This document shows positions 32,318 through 41,496 of a stretch of 64,000 nt of DNA, one piece after another; position 1 is the first letter of the stretch, and the number at the start of each line of letters is the position of its first letter. The stretch is from Colwellia psychrerythraea (GTDB lineage Bacteria > Pseudomonadota > Gammaproteobacteria > Enterobacterales > Alteromonadaceae), in NCBI RefSeq assembly GCF_000764185.1, contig NZ_JQEC01000070.1:1-64000 (forward strand), read 5' to 3'. Under the pieces are notes generated by a model. The model worked only from the letters and a program-made list of their open reading frames with translations, was not told the DNA's origin and made no database searches. A program made the position numbers and the translations under genes.

Positions 32318-33973
32318 ATGGAATCAACCAATCACCAGCAAAAAATCTATATTGAGTATTACCTGAGTCAAACCGAAGCGCAAAAGCCAGGCAGCCCGCT
32401 GAACAGGCAGGCAGGAAAGGAGCAGGAATTCAATGTAACAACACAGCAGTTGAGGATAAGAAGTGAGTCGGGCTGTACCGTTGCTGAATTGAAAAGCCCT
32501 GCGGAGCTGATATGTTACCTTATGGCTGGGTATCCGTTCGATAATGGATACTTTCTCGATGTTATCGCTCACCGCAATGAAATATCAGTATTGACCGCCG
32601 ATTGCGGTGGATTTCTGCGTTTAAACGCATTAATGGTTAAAGTATTCAATAAGCTGTGCAGTAACGGGAAATTATATTCATTAAACTCCCTGAAGGGGGA
32701 GCTCCAGAAGCAAAAACTCAATCCCCCATTGGTCGGCACTGATCAAATTTACGATGCAAGTAAAACACTTGGCTGCATTTCCTGGGCTGACTTCTGGCGG
32801 CAAGGTAAAGAGCTCTTAGCGTACAGGGAATATATAGCAAAGGTGGAAAATATCCCGCTGGTCAGGCAGGTTTTTCTAACAGGCTGTATGGAAGGTCGCT
32901 GGTCTGAATTAACAATCGGACAAGCTTTCGAACAATTGATCGAGCACTATATCCAGCTGGAATATGAAGAGAGCAGTGCTATTATGGCGCATGATAACGT
33001 AGACGGATTAAGACAGGATTTTACTGAAGCGAAACAGCAGTTTGAACAAAAAAATGGCGAAGTGCAGCGTCCTCCAACGGAATTGTGGTGGGAATTTGTA
33101 ACTCAGAGGATGCAGATATTAGCTAAATGGAATGTAAGGGCCTTCCTAGTTCCTGAAGATAGAGATGAAACAACCCGAGGAGATACAAAAAACAATCTGT
33201 ATGGTCTGCACATCACCCGCAAATTTTATCTCAATGGCATAGCCGAAACCGGGCTGCAACCGAGAAACCGTGGCGGTTCAACCAAGACTAATACCGCTGA
33301 TCAACAGATAGGCTCTGATCAGACTTCAGAAAACGTTAACGCTTTTGCCACCTGTCCGACTGCATTGCGGCCATACATTATACAATTCTCCGACAGCCGA
33401 GATATGCTTACAGAGAAAATTGATGGGATGAGTCCGGTTGCACTGCGCTTTTTAATACCTGCCAGTATCGGCAGGGATGCTCAATTTGGTGATTTCATGC
33501 AGGGTGACGCCACCAATACTCCATTAGCGATCCCGCCTGAGTTTATTGAAATGCTAACTGAGGATGGCTGGGTTCCAGTGCAGCGTTATCCCGACAGACA
33601 ATCGATTGAACTTATCAAGCCACAACTCGCTGCAAATACCCATGAAAACTACAGTGGTGTCTGGTTTGAAGCCGGTGAAATCAATAATTTCATCAACAGG
33701 TTTACCGAGAGCTTCAAGGGCGGTTACCCAGCAGCCTGTTCTGCCAACATCAAATTGAGAAACACTGCGATTGAAGTGAAGGAATTAAGACCAGGACAAG
33801 GCAAGGGCACATGGTACTTTATCGGTTGCTCTTTGCAGACCTCCGGTAACCCGAGCAATTGGAGTTACACCTTTTTAGTGCCGGATGCATCCATTGCGGC
33901 CAAGCAAGACACGCCACTTGGTTCCGGCAGTCGGGTGTACAGCGGCTGGGTAGAATGGGCAAGATCCTTTTGA
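32318..33973 (+). CDS. Unknown protein, possible ADP-ribosyltransferase fold in C-terminal half
   Basis: About 551 aa from the ATG at 32318 (AGGCGGACCT upstream); an in-frame TTG at 32258 would add 20 residues. The N-terminal half is helical and not recognised. Near residues 280-420, YGLHITRKFYLNGIAETGLQP resembles the 'H-x-T ... I...GL.P' start of PARP/ART-like or RNA phosphotransferase folds, and VALRFLIPASIG could be the following core strand. This match is weak and by eye. The gene has more G/C-ending codons than its neighbours and lies between REP-like cores (32134 and 34011-34026), like the 432-aa gene. A toxin role is inference. Confidence 0.55.
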   Translation: MESTNHQQKIYIEYYLSQTEAQKPGSPLNRQAGKEQEFNVTTQQLRIRSESGCTVAELKSPAELICYLMAGYPFDNGYFLDVIAHRNEISVLTADCGGFLRLNALMVKVFNKLCSNGKLYSLNSLKGELQKQKLNPPLVGTDQIYDASKTLGCISWADFWRQGKELLAYREYIAKVENIPLVRQVFLTGCMEGRWSELTIGQAFEQLIEHYIQLEYEESSAIMAHDNVDGLRQDFTEAKQQFEQKNGEVQRPPTELWWEFVTQRMQILAKWNVRAFLVPEDRDETTRGDTKNNLYGLHITRKFYLNGIAETGLQPRNRGGSTKTNTADQQIGSDQTSENVNAFATCPTALRPYIIQFSDSRDMLTEKIDGMSPVALRFLIPASIGRDAQFGDFMQGDATNTPLAIPPEFIEMLTEDGWVPVQRYPDRQSIELIKPQLAANTHENYSGVWFEAGEINNFINRFTESFKGGYPAACSANIKLRNTAIEVKELRPGQGKGTWYFIGCSLQTSGNPSNWSYTFLVPDASIAAKQDTPLGSGSRVYSGWVEWARSF

Positions 33974-34248
33974 TAATGCCCGCTCAAGTAAACCAATGAG
34001 TGAAACAAGATGGGACATATATGTCCTAAAGAGCTTATCGTTAATTTGCACAGTTAATTTAGTCGTTTTGGCCGAGTCTGAAATTGTAGAGGAAGTTAAA
34101 GTCGTGAACTGTATACGGGAAGGCTGCTCACCTAGGCTGTTAATAACAATCGGAGTCTCTTTTTTTTCGAATGATTTAAAGGTTTGAATTCATACATTAC
34201 TCTTTAAATTACTTTATTTCGCTTAACACTTAAATTTTGGATAATACG

Positions 34249-35613
34249 ATGGATACTGACTTTCATTTTTATGGTACTGGAACCGCAGCCCTTAATGCCG
34301 GCTTTAACCTTAAGCAAGCTAATCTTATTGCTAATGCTGCGGAATATGTTGATTTTTTTAATTCTGATTTTTGGTCAAACTGGAACATTAAAGATAATAC
34401 GAATATTGTACAGGCCATCACATACCCGCAACTCACTTGTCAAACCATCGGGGCAAAAATGGCAGTAGATTACAACAGTGATCTGTGGAATGCATTTCAT
34501 TTTCCTCCCGGTAACCTTAGCCATAGCCAGGCATCAAATATTAACTCCTATGAGTGGGAGCAAAACTTTAAATCAAGATTGAAAATAAGGTCAACAGCGT
34601 CGTCATTATCTAATGCAGAAGTGCCTAAATTATGTCGGCCATATAGTGTGTTTGCGTTAGATATGGCCAAAGACAGCATAAATAAATTCAGAGAACTTAA
34701 TGATGGCAAAAATGACCTAACCACTTTGATAAATACTTATACAGGTAACTCTGGTAATTATTCGGTAGATGACCGAGAAAAATTAGCACTTATTTTATTA
34801 GGGATCCGCATGCATGTTTTTGCTGATACCTGGGCACATCAAGATTTTACTGGTGAAGCGAGCAAAAATATTAATGGCGCAGGCACACTCAACAGTGTTT
34901 ATGCCAGTGAAAAAGATAGTAATGTCTTAAGTTTGACTGATTGGACGGGTACCGCTTGGGCACTGCATTCCGATACCGATTGTGCAGCAGCGCCAGCTTT
35001 TATTCCTGGTTCATCTGCCTGCCGAGGCCATGGCCAAGTAGGACACTTTCCTGACTACTCTTGGTTGAGCTATATATATCCAGCTGCATGGCACCCAAGT
35101 AATGGCTATATTCTTAGGAATAATCCGACTGAATACAATGAAGCATGGTCTTGGTTAAGTACTGTGATGGCTAGCTGTTTAGGTATAAAAACAGCTAGTT
35201 CTAAAGTAAGTGACAACCCTTTAAAGACTAACTCTAACACTGGCGGACAAAGCCAAAAACTCACCATTCCGGCAGATATTAATGATGCCATTTGTAAAAA
35301 ACATACCTTAGATAATACCAAGTTATCTGCCGTGTTTGAGAGCGAGAAAACTTGGCAATCAACAGAGCTAGGTAAAAAGTTTAAGCTCAATGAACGTTGG
35401 AATAATAATAAGTGCGTGTTTACAGAACCTATGTACAAAAGCTTGGGCTTGATTGATGGCTTGGCCCAAACGCGATATGGCAATATAAATGTTGAAGCTA
35501 ATAGCACTTTACATTATATGCAACTAGCTGCCGATATACACTACAAGTGGTGCCAAAAATGGGCAGAAGAACATCCAGAGTTCAAATGGCAACCTGCTGC
35601 GATTAAAAAATAA
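34249..35613 (+). CDS. DUF6765-family protein, 454 aa
   Basis: The N-terminus (MDTDFHFYGTGTAALNAGF, then ANLIANAAEYVD) and the internal HVFADTWAHQDFTG motif (about 192-206) fit the DUF6765 family, whose members have conserved His/Asp residues suggesting a metal-dependent hydrolase similar to zinc-dependent phospholipase C; activity is not established. No signal peptide. I use the ATG at 34249; a TTG four codons earlier is possible. A gene for PI-PLC follows 84 bp after the stop, so the two may be functionally paired lipases. Confidence 0.75.
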   Translation: MDTDFHFYGTGTAALNAGFNLKQANLIANAAEYVDFFNSDFWSNWNIKDNTNIVQAITYPQLTCQTIGAKMAVDYNSDLWNAFHFPPGNLSHSQASNINSYEWEQNFKSRLKIRSTASSLSNAEVPKLCRPYSVFALDMAKDSINKFRELNDGKNDLTTLINTYTGNSGNYSVDDREKLALILLGIRMHVFADTWAHQDFTGEASKNINGAGTLNSVYASEKDSNVLSLTDWTGTAWALHSDTDCAAAPAFIPGSSACRGHGQVGHFPDYSWLSYIYPAAWHPSNGYILRNNPTEYNEAWSWLSTVMASCLGIKTASSKVSDNPLKTNSNTGGQSQKLTIPADINDAICKKHTLDNTKLSAVFESEKTWQSTELGKKFKLNERWNNNKCVFTEPMYKSLGLIDGLAQTRYGNINVEANSTLHYMQLAADIHYKWCQKWAEEHPEFKWQPAAIKK

Positions 35614-35697
35614 TAGCGTGTAATTAAGTGGTTATGCGTTAATTACAGTGTTCTATTGCAACTTTTCTATTATTTACATTACAAAGAGGAAGGCTAT

Positions 35698-36603
35698 ATG
35701 AATTGGTGCGAAAAATTAAAAGATGAAACTAGGATTAATCAAATTGCAATACCAGGGACTCATGATTCATCAGCATGGACGCACCATGAAAATTTTCCAG
35801 GAATTCCCGGTGCGTGGGCTCAAAGAAAGAGTATTGAAGAGCAGCTTGAAATGGGAGTTCGTGCGTTTGATTTACGCGTTGGTTGCGCATCAAATATACA
35901 TCACCTCGGTCTTACCAGTTTTATCGGTATGTATCATGGGCCTATTTATTTAAACTTAACACTTAATGAAGTGTTAATTACAGTACGAAAATGGCTTGAT
36001 AAAAACCCCAAAGAATTTTTAATACTGATATTCCAGCAGCAGGGAAAATTTTCTAGCCGTGATGACATTTCAAAAGGGGTGTCGACTAGCCTGAAACAGC
36101 ATTTTGGAGACAAACTCCTAGAGTCAAACCCTGCTATGCAAGAATGGCCGACGTGTGGGGAAGTAAGAAATAAGGTTATTGTGATGAACCGTATGAGATC
36201 ACCTATAGATGATGCTATTGATGTGCGGTCTTGGTTGACGGATGGAGATAATAGTGAAGGGATAGAACTCAATACTGACAGTGGCGTAACCGTATATTTA
36301 CAAGATAAATATAAAGGTATATCAAAAGAGTCAGGTTTTGAAACGCTGACCAAAGATAATATTAAAAAGTTTGCTGTTTTTAAAGCTGCAGCAGTAATCG
36401 ATGTTAATAAAGATACTAAACTTTTAGGCATAAATCATTTGAGCTATTCAAATTTAAGGTATCAACCATGGTCTTCAGGAGAAGGAGTAAACATACTATT
36501 ACAAGAAAATAATATGAAAACTAAGGGGCTCATAATGGCCGATGATGCAGACAGTACGACTGTAGAACATATCATTAATATGAACAGTGAATATTCAGTC
36601 TAA
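35698..36603 (+). CDS. Phosphatidylinositol-specific phospholipase C (PI-PLC X domain)
   Basis: 301 aa. The X-domain signature is clear: INQIAIPGTHDSSAW with the first catalytic His, then LEMGVRAFDLRVG with the conserved Arg/Asp, and GMYHGPIYLN with the second catalytic His. These are the residues of bacterial calcium-independent PI-PLC, which cleaves phosphatidylinositol by intramolecular transfer. There is no signal peptide from the chosen start at 35698 (AAGAGGAAGGCTAT upstream), so it may stay in the cytoplasm or be exported by another route. An upstream in-frame start at 35656 adds no signal either. Confidence 0.88.
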   Translation: MNWCEKLKDETRINQIAIPGTHDSSAWTHHENFPGIPGAWAQRKSIEEQLEMGVRAFDLRVGCASNIHHLGLTSFIGMYHGPIYLNLTLNEVLITVRKWLDKNPKEFLILIFQQQGKFSSRDDISKGVSTSLKQHFGDKLLESNPAMQEWPTCGEVRNKVIVMNRMRSPIDDAIDVRSWLTDGDNSEGIELNTDSGVTVYLQDKYKGISKESGFETLTKDNIKKFAVFKAAAVIDVNKDTKLLGINHLSYSNLRYQPWSSGEGVNILLQENNMKTKGLIMADDADSTTVEHIINMNSEYSV

Positions 36604-37315
36604 ATAAGTGGAAACTCTGTACTTCCAAGTTATATCGTTCAACGAGTTATTATGTTACGCATAATAACTTATGCAGATTTATCCTAATTAACGTTTCAAG
36701 TACACCACGTTTTAACTAACCAAAAATAGCCTATACCCACTCTGACAGGAAGGTTACTTCATACCATGATGATTGGTAAATTTTTTCTGTCCCTTTTCAA
36801 TTTTTAAGCTGACTCGAATAACTGTTTGGTGATCAAGATTACACTTAATTCTTGATTGAGTTTAAGTACCACAGTTAATCACTTATCCGGTGTCATTAGT
36901 CTCTTTTTTACATCCTTAATTTTTATTTTAACATCTCAATTAAACTGAGTTGTTTTTGGGTTGATTTCGTCTTTTTCTTCTTAGTCGATGAATAATTACA
37001 ATGATTTTTGCAGTCATGTTTACTGAACGTTAAGGCCATTTTGCTGAGTGGGTTAATTTTCCCTTCAGGCATTATTCACCTTGTTAAATACCTAAAGAAG
37101 TAGATATAGCGAGCTTCACAAGATAAAACGCGGACTTATCTAGTATCAATAAGGCTGATTTGACCGAGTCATTATGTGGCTGAAGCAATACATTAGGTAT
37201 TAATAAAAGATATCTACTTAGCCAGTGACAATATCCTTTGGGCTAATGAAAAGTGATGGCAAATAGCCCTTGGCTTAATGACCTACGGCTCTGAAGATGG
37301 GAGTTAAATTTACCA
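36604..37315. other. 712-bp region without a gene
   Basis: AGTTATTATG (36645-36654) and CATAATAACT (36660-36669) form a perfect hairpin after the PI-PLC gene, without a T run. The rest is AT rich with no credible ORF. The end must hold the promoter of the SLATT-NDRT-TIR operon, but I cannot pick a convincing -35/-10 pair by eye. Confidence 0.5.
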
Positions 37316-37765
37316 ATGAATGAAGAAGAATATTTAACTCAACGCCTTGAAGATCAAATGGGCTATTACGATAAAAAAAGTCAAAAAAATCAAAGTTATT
37401 ATAAGCGCACTAAGGCGATAGAGGTTTTGTCTGCAGGTTTGATTCCGCTGTTGGCCGGCAATATAGATTCATTGCCCTATGTGCATTGGCTAATAGGTCT
37501 TTTGGGCTTGTTAATTGCGGTTTGTGAGGCGATGGAGTCTCTCAATAAATATCAGGAAAACTGGCTGCTAAGCCGAGCTGTAGCACAGGCTTTGTCTAAA
37601 GAAAAGTTTTTGTTCTTAACTAAAGCAGGGCCCTACAGTCATAAAAGCGCATTTCGCCAATTTGTTGCCCAGGTTGAGAGCACTCTGGCAGATGAAAACA
37701 ATCAATGGGTGGCTAACATGCAACAGGATAATCACGGTAACAGTGACAAGGAGAAATCGTCGTGA
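37316..37765 (+). CDS. SLATT/DUF4231-type membrane protein
   Basis: 149 aa. The N-terminal helix YLTQRLEDQMGYYDKKSQKN followed by YYKRTKAIEVLSAGLIPLLAG and a second TM (HWLIGLLGLLIAVCEAME) is typical of DUF4231/SLATT proteins: two TM helices with a cytosolic helical tail. SLATT domains are thought to be pore-forming effectors or sensors in nucleotide-dependent conflict systems and are often next to TIR or cyclase genes. Its stop overlaps the start of the next gene (GTGA), so the two are coupled. It is the first gene of the operon. Confidence 0.82.
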   Translation: MNEEEYLTQRLEDQMGYYDKKSQKNQSYYKRTKAIEVLSAGLIPLLAGNIDSLPYVHWLIGLLGLLIAVCEAMESLNKYQENWLLSRAVAQALSKEKFLFLTKAGPYSHKSAFRQFVAQVESTLADENNQWVANMQQDNHGNSDKEKSS

Positions 37766-40700
37766 ATGTTTTTTTGGGCGGAACCTGCAATAACTCACGC
37801 TGGCGCGAGTGGTTAATGCCGCAGTTAACGGTTGATTATTTTAATCCCGTTGTCACCCAGTGGCATGAAGATTGTTTAGCAAGGGAGTTAGAGGCTAAGC
37901 AAGCGGCTGACTTTTGGTTGTTTGTGCTTACGCCAAAAATAGAAGGTTATTATTCTCTGGCTGAGGTGGTCGATACTTCCTATAAACATACCGATCGCAC
38001 CATATTTTGTATTTTAGATGAAGACGAAGGCTTGCGCTTTAACAAGCAGCAGTTGACGGTATTGCAAACCATTGGTGAAACCATTGAAGCCAATGGCTCT
38101 CTGTGGTTCCATTCTCTTGAGCAGATACGTGATTTTTTTAACGCTGATGTTTCACCACAACTCTTACCGTTCAAACAAGACACCTTTGATGTTTTTATTT
38201 CTTATGGTCGACGCCACAGTAAAAACTTTGCGGTGCAGTTACGTGAAGCGTTAATTCGAAAAGGCTATTCTGTTTGGTTAGATAAAGAAAACATAGCCTT
38301 AGCCGTAGATTTTCAACAACAAATTGATGAAGGCATTCGTCATGCAGCCAACTTTTGTTTCATTATTTCACCTCATGCAGTGCATTCTGAATATTGCCGT
38401 AAAGAGCTAAATAAAGCCAAAGAATTTAACAAACGCATCATTCCTATTCACCATGTCGATATGGGCGACAGCTTTGACGATATACCGGCAGATATTATGC
38501 GTCTCAACTGGCTGTTGTTCGATCAAACTGAGTTATTTGACCCTATGCTTAATCAGTTTGTGAATATGCTGGAGCAAGACAAAACTTTGGTGAATCCACA
38601 TTGCCAGTTATTATTTCAGGCTGACCAATGGCAAAACGCAGGAAAAAATTCTGAATTGCTGCTTTATGGGGAGGAAATGGCTGCCGCAACCTCGTGGCTG
38701 CAAAATATTAGCCAGCGCCGTGATGTTGAAATAGTGCCTTTAGCAGAGCACACCCAGTTTATTAATGCTTCGCAGTATTTCAGTGTAGATACACAAGCCC
38801 AGGTTTGTATTGTGTATGCGAGTAATTTCAAGCAAAGGCAGCAAGAGCTGGAATATCAGCTTATTTGTTGTGGTTTTATTGTTTGCAGTAACGTTATTGA
38901 TACTGGCCCCAATGTTACTTTGGAAAAACAAACCGAAACTATGCTGAAAAAATCAGTCAACATAGTTTTAATGTTGCCAGAACAGACTGTTGGTAATATT
39001 TGGCAACAAATTCAAGCTTTTATTGAGCAACAACAAAAACGTTACTTCACCTTAATTAGCACAAACAGCAATGCTACAGGTAACGGTTCAGACTTTAATA
39101 CCGTCATCAAGCTTGCGACTAACGATGAAACTTCAGCGTTAGTCGATGCGCTGATTGAACATTTAACTATTGATCACGATTATTTATGTTTACGAAATGA
39201 TCTTTATTGTCGGGCAATACAATGGTTTGAATTTCAAACCGATGCCGCTTTATTAACCCTTCAAGAGAGTGGTGAATATAGCGACTTTCTCACCTTATCT
39301 GCCAATAAAGGGGTACTAGGGGCACCTGCAAAATTAACTGAGTTTATTAGCATCAGTGGCGAGCATCGGCAGGAAACTGGCAACCACAACAATATCGATA
39401 TTTATATTTGTTTTTCTCAAGAAGATAACAACTTTGTTAGGCGTCTGAGTAGACGGTTACGAGAACTGAATAAAACCTCTTATGGTTATTATGTTGCAAC
39501 CACTGATAGCGATGAAGTCAGCGAGGCGGTAAAAAATGAAATAGCCAATGCCAAGTTTGTATTTTTTATTGTGCCTCGCCAAGCATGCAAGGTGGTTTCA
39601 TCATGGTTAGCGGCGGCCGAAAATTTAGGTAAGCATATTATTCCTTTACGGCTAGAACGCTTTTCAAACCTCAATTATGCCGCTGAATATCAAAAATATC
39701 ATGCACAGACCATTGTGGTTGATGAGCTACTTGAATTTAGCATGGCAGAAATAGTAAATGCCCTTAATACCAATGATGAGCATCTAGAGTCTCATCGTTA
39801 TTGGTTACAGAAAAAACAATTATGGCAACAAAATAATAGTAATAGTGAGTTCTTGCTTGGCAGTAAAGAGTCCTTGTTTGCCAGTAAATGGTTAGAAACG
39901 GCGATAAGTCATGATCACGAGCCAGCACCAACCGGCACTCAAGTTGAGTTTATTAACGCCAGTCAGCAATATGTTAGCGCTACTCTTGCTAAGGGAAAAA
40001 GAAATCAACAAAGATTGAAAACGTTCTCTATTTTGTCATCATTTTTATGTGGCTTGTCGTTAATTCTATTGTTTAATCTTTATACACAAAGTAATCGCTT
40101 GGCACAAGAAACCAAAATAGCCAAACACGAACGTGCCAATGCACTCAAACAAGAACATCTCGCGCAAATAGAACGTGATAACGCGGTGAAGCAAGGCGAA
40201 CTTGCCCAAAAAGAACGTGATAATGCGATGGCACAGGAGTATATCGCGCAAAAAGAGCGGGACAACGCTAAGCAGCAAGAAAAACGTGCAATAAAAAATA
40301 AAGAGCAAGCGGATCAATCGGCCTTGATTGCTAAGGTTGAACAAGAAAAAGCACAACGTTTACAATCAATTGCAGAGGCGGAGGCTCTGGTATATCAGGC
40401 AAAAATGCATCAAGAGCCGCGCCAGCAGTTAACCATGGCCTTAAATGCTTATCATGTTTTAAAACAAAACGGTGGTAATACCAATAATAACATTTTGTTT
40501 AATTTGTTATACCAGCAACAAAAAAATGGTTTAGCTGTACTTAAAGGTCATCAAAGTAGTGTTAAATATCTGGCGTTTGAGAAGAATAAACAACAACTTA
40601 TAAGTATAGATGTCAACAATACCTTGTATTTATGGCAAGTCAGCACTGCCCGTAATATTAAACCTATTTATCAAAATAAACTGTCGTTTGTGGTTAAACA

Positions 40701-41496
40701 AATAGCCCTTAACTTACATGACAGGCATAACATAAAGTTGTTATTACTTAGCCAATCAGGCCAACTTTTTCACTGGTCGCTCGAGCCCAAAAGTGAAATT
40801 ACTCAGTTTGAAAACTTGAATTTTAAAGTGGACCGTATCAGTTTACTGAATAACGATAATTTGTGGTTACAAGGCGAGAAGCATTTATATCAATATGATG
40901 TTATTGAACAAAACTGGCAGAAACAAGCGATAGAGGTCAACAAAAGCACCCTGGTATTTCTAAATAAAGACGCAAACGAAGTAGTTACTCAACATCAAGG
41001 TATCGTCAAGTTGTGGCGTCGAGACTCGCTGTTCGATCCTTTTAAGTCTTATTGGTCAGTGCCACAAAAATCGTTAATTTCTCAGGTTATTTTTGTACAA
41101 AAACACCACGTCATAATTGCTGGCGACGAACAAGGTTGGTTTTATCAATATCCGATAACAGCCAAGGATGAAAACAAGGCAGATATTTTCCGGGCTCATG
41201 ATCATCAATTAGTTGCCAGTATATTCTCATCGCAGAGCAATAGTATCATCAGTGCAAGTCTTAACGGCACGATAAAGCTATGGCAACCGGGCAAAGCTTT
41301 ATCGAAACACAGCCCTATTCAATTTACTCATAGCCAGTGGATACATAGTCTGACCTTGGCTGCTATCGGTGAATATACCTTCATTTTTGCCGGTACTGAA
41401 AGTGGCGATATCAAGCTATATCCTGGGCAGATTGATTCCCTTATTGATCACGGTATAGAGTTTTTAGCTGCCAATAACTTGAAGGAAGCACTATGA
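37762..41496 (+). CDS. NDRT-TIR-(TIR-like)-TM-coiled coil-WD40 protein, 1244 aa
   Basis: GTG start with AAGGAG upstream. Domains: residues 1-128, a nucleoside 2-deoxyribosyltransferase-like (NDRT) domain (VFLGGTCNNSRWREW, YFNPVV, FVLTPKIEGYYSLAEVVD); about 139-270, a TIR domain with the presumed NADase Glu215 in HSEYCRKEL; a helical linker (LLLYGEEMAAATSWL); about 350-455, a second weak TIR/Rossmann-like part; about 544-660, a third TIR-like part (IDIYICFSQEDNNFV) where Trp seems to replace the catalytic Glu; a TM helix at about 755-776; a heptad-rich coiled coil at about 778-880; and a WD40 propeller at about 920-1235 (VLKGHQSSVKYLAF). TIR-WD40 proteins act in stress and immunity responses, and the WD40 part probably senses. 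The stop overlaps the TonB-receptor start. Confidence 0.85.
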   Translation: MNVFLGGTCNNSRWREWLMPQLTVDYFNPVVTQWHEDCLARELEAKQAADFWLFVLTPKIEGYYSLAEVVDTSYKHTDRTIFCILDEDEGLRFNKQQLTVLQTIGETIEANGSLWFHSLEQIRDFFNADVSPQLLPFKQDTFDVFISYGRRHSKNFAVQLREALIRKGYSVWLDKENIALAVDFQQQIDEGIRHAANFCFIISPHAVHSEYCRKELNKAKEFNKRIIPIHHVDMGDSFDDIPADIMRLNWLLFDQTELFDPMLNQFVNMLEQDKTLVNPHCQLLFQADQWQNAGKNSELLLYGEEMAAATSWLQNISQRRDVEIVPLAEHTQFINASQYFSVDTQAQVCIVYASNFKQRQQELEYQLICCGFIVCSNVIDTGPNVTLEKQTETMLKKSVNIVLMLPEQTVGNIWQQIQAFIEQQQKRYFTLISTNSNATGNGSDFNTVIKLATNDETSALVDALIEHLTIDHDYLCLRNDLYCRAIQWFEFQTDAALLTLQESGEYSDFLTLSANKGVLGAPAKLTEFISISGEHRQETGNHNNIDIYICFSQEDNNFVRRLSRRLRELNKTSYGYYVATTDSDEVSEAVKNEIANAKFVFFIVPRQACKVVSSWLAAAENLGKHIIPLRLERFSNLNYAAEYQKYHAQTIVVDELLEFSMAEIVNALNTNDEHLESHRYWLQKKQLWQQNNSNSEFLLGSKESLFASKWLETAISHDHEPAPTGTQVEFINASQQYVSATLAKGKRNQQRLKTFSILSSFLCGLSLILLFNLYTQSNRLAQETKIAKHERANALKQEHLAQIERDNAVKQGELAQKERDNAMAQEYIAQKERDNAKQQEKRAIKNKEQADQSALIAKVEQEKAQRLQSIAEAEALVYQAKMHQEPRQQLTMALNAYHVLKQNGGNTNNNILFNLLYQQQKNGLAVLKGHQSSVKYLAFEKNKQQLISIDVNNTLYLWQVSTARNIKPIYQNKLSFVVKQIALNLHDRHNIKLLLLSQSGQLFHWSLEPKSEITQFENLNFKVDRISLLNNDNLWLQGEKHLYQYDVIEQNWQKQAIEVNKSTLVFLNKDANEVVTQHQGIVKLWRRDSLFDPFKSYWSVPQKSLISQVIFVQKHHVIIAGDEQGWFYQYPITAKDENKADIFRAHDHQLVASIFSSQSNSIISASLNGTIKLWQPGKALSKHSPIQFTHSQWIHSLTLAAIGEYTFIFAGTESGDIKLYPGQIDSLIDHGIEFLAANNLKEAL

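Noticed and set aside
33996..34187. 63-codon ORF between the possible ART gene and the DUF6765 gene
   Set aside because: No RBS, no domain and it covers REP-like sequence; probably chance.
36604..37315. tRNA or riboswitch before the SLATT operon
   Set aside because: I looked for clover-leaf and known aptamer motifs and saw none; only one plain hairpin is present.
40066..40356. Minus-strand hydrophobic ORFs opposite the coiled coil of the TIR-WD40 gene
   Set aside because: They result from the repetitive Glu/Lys codons on the coding strand; not real genes.
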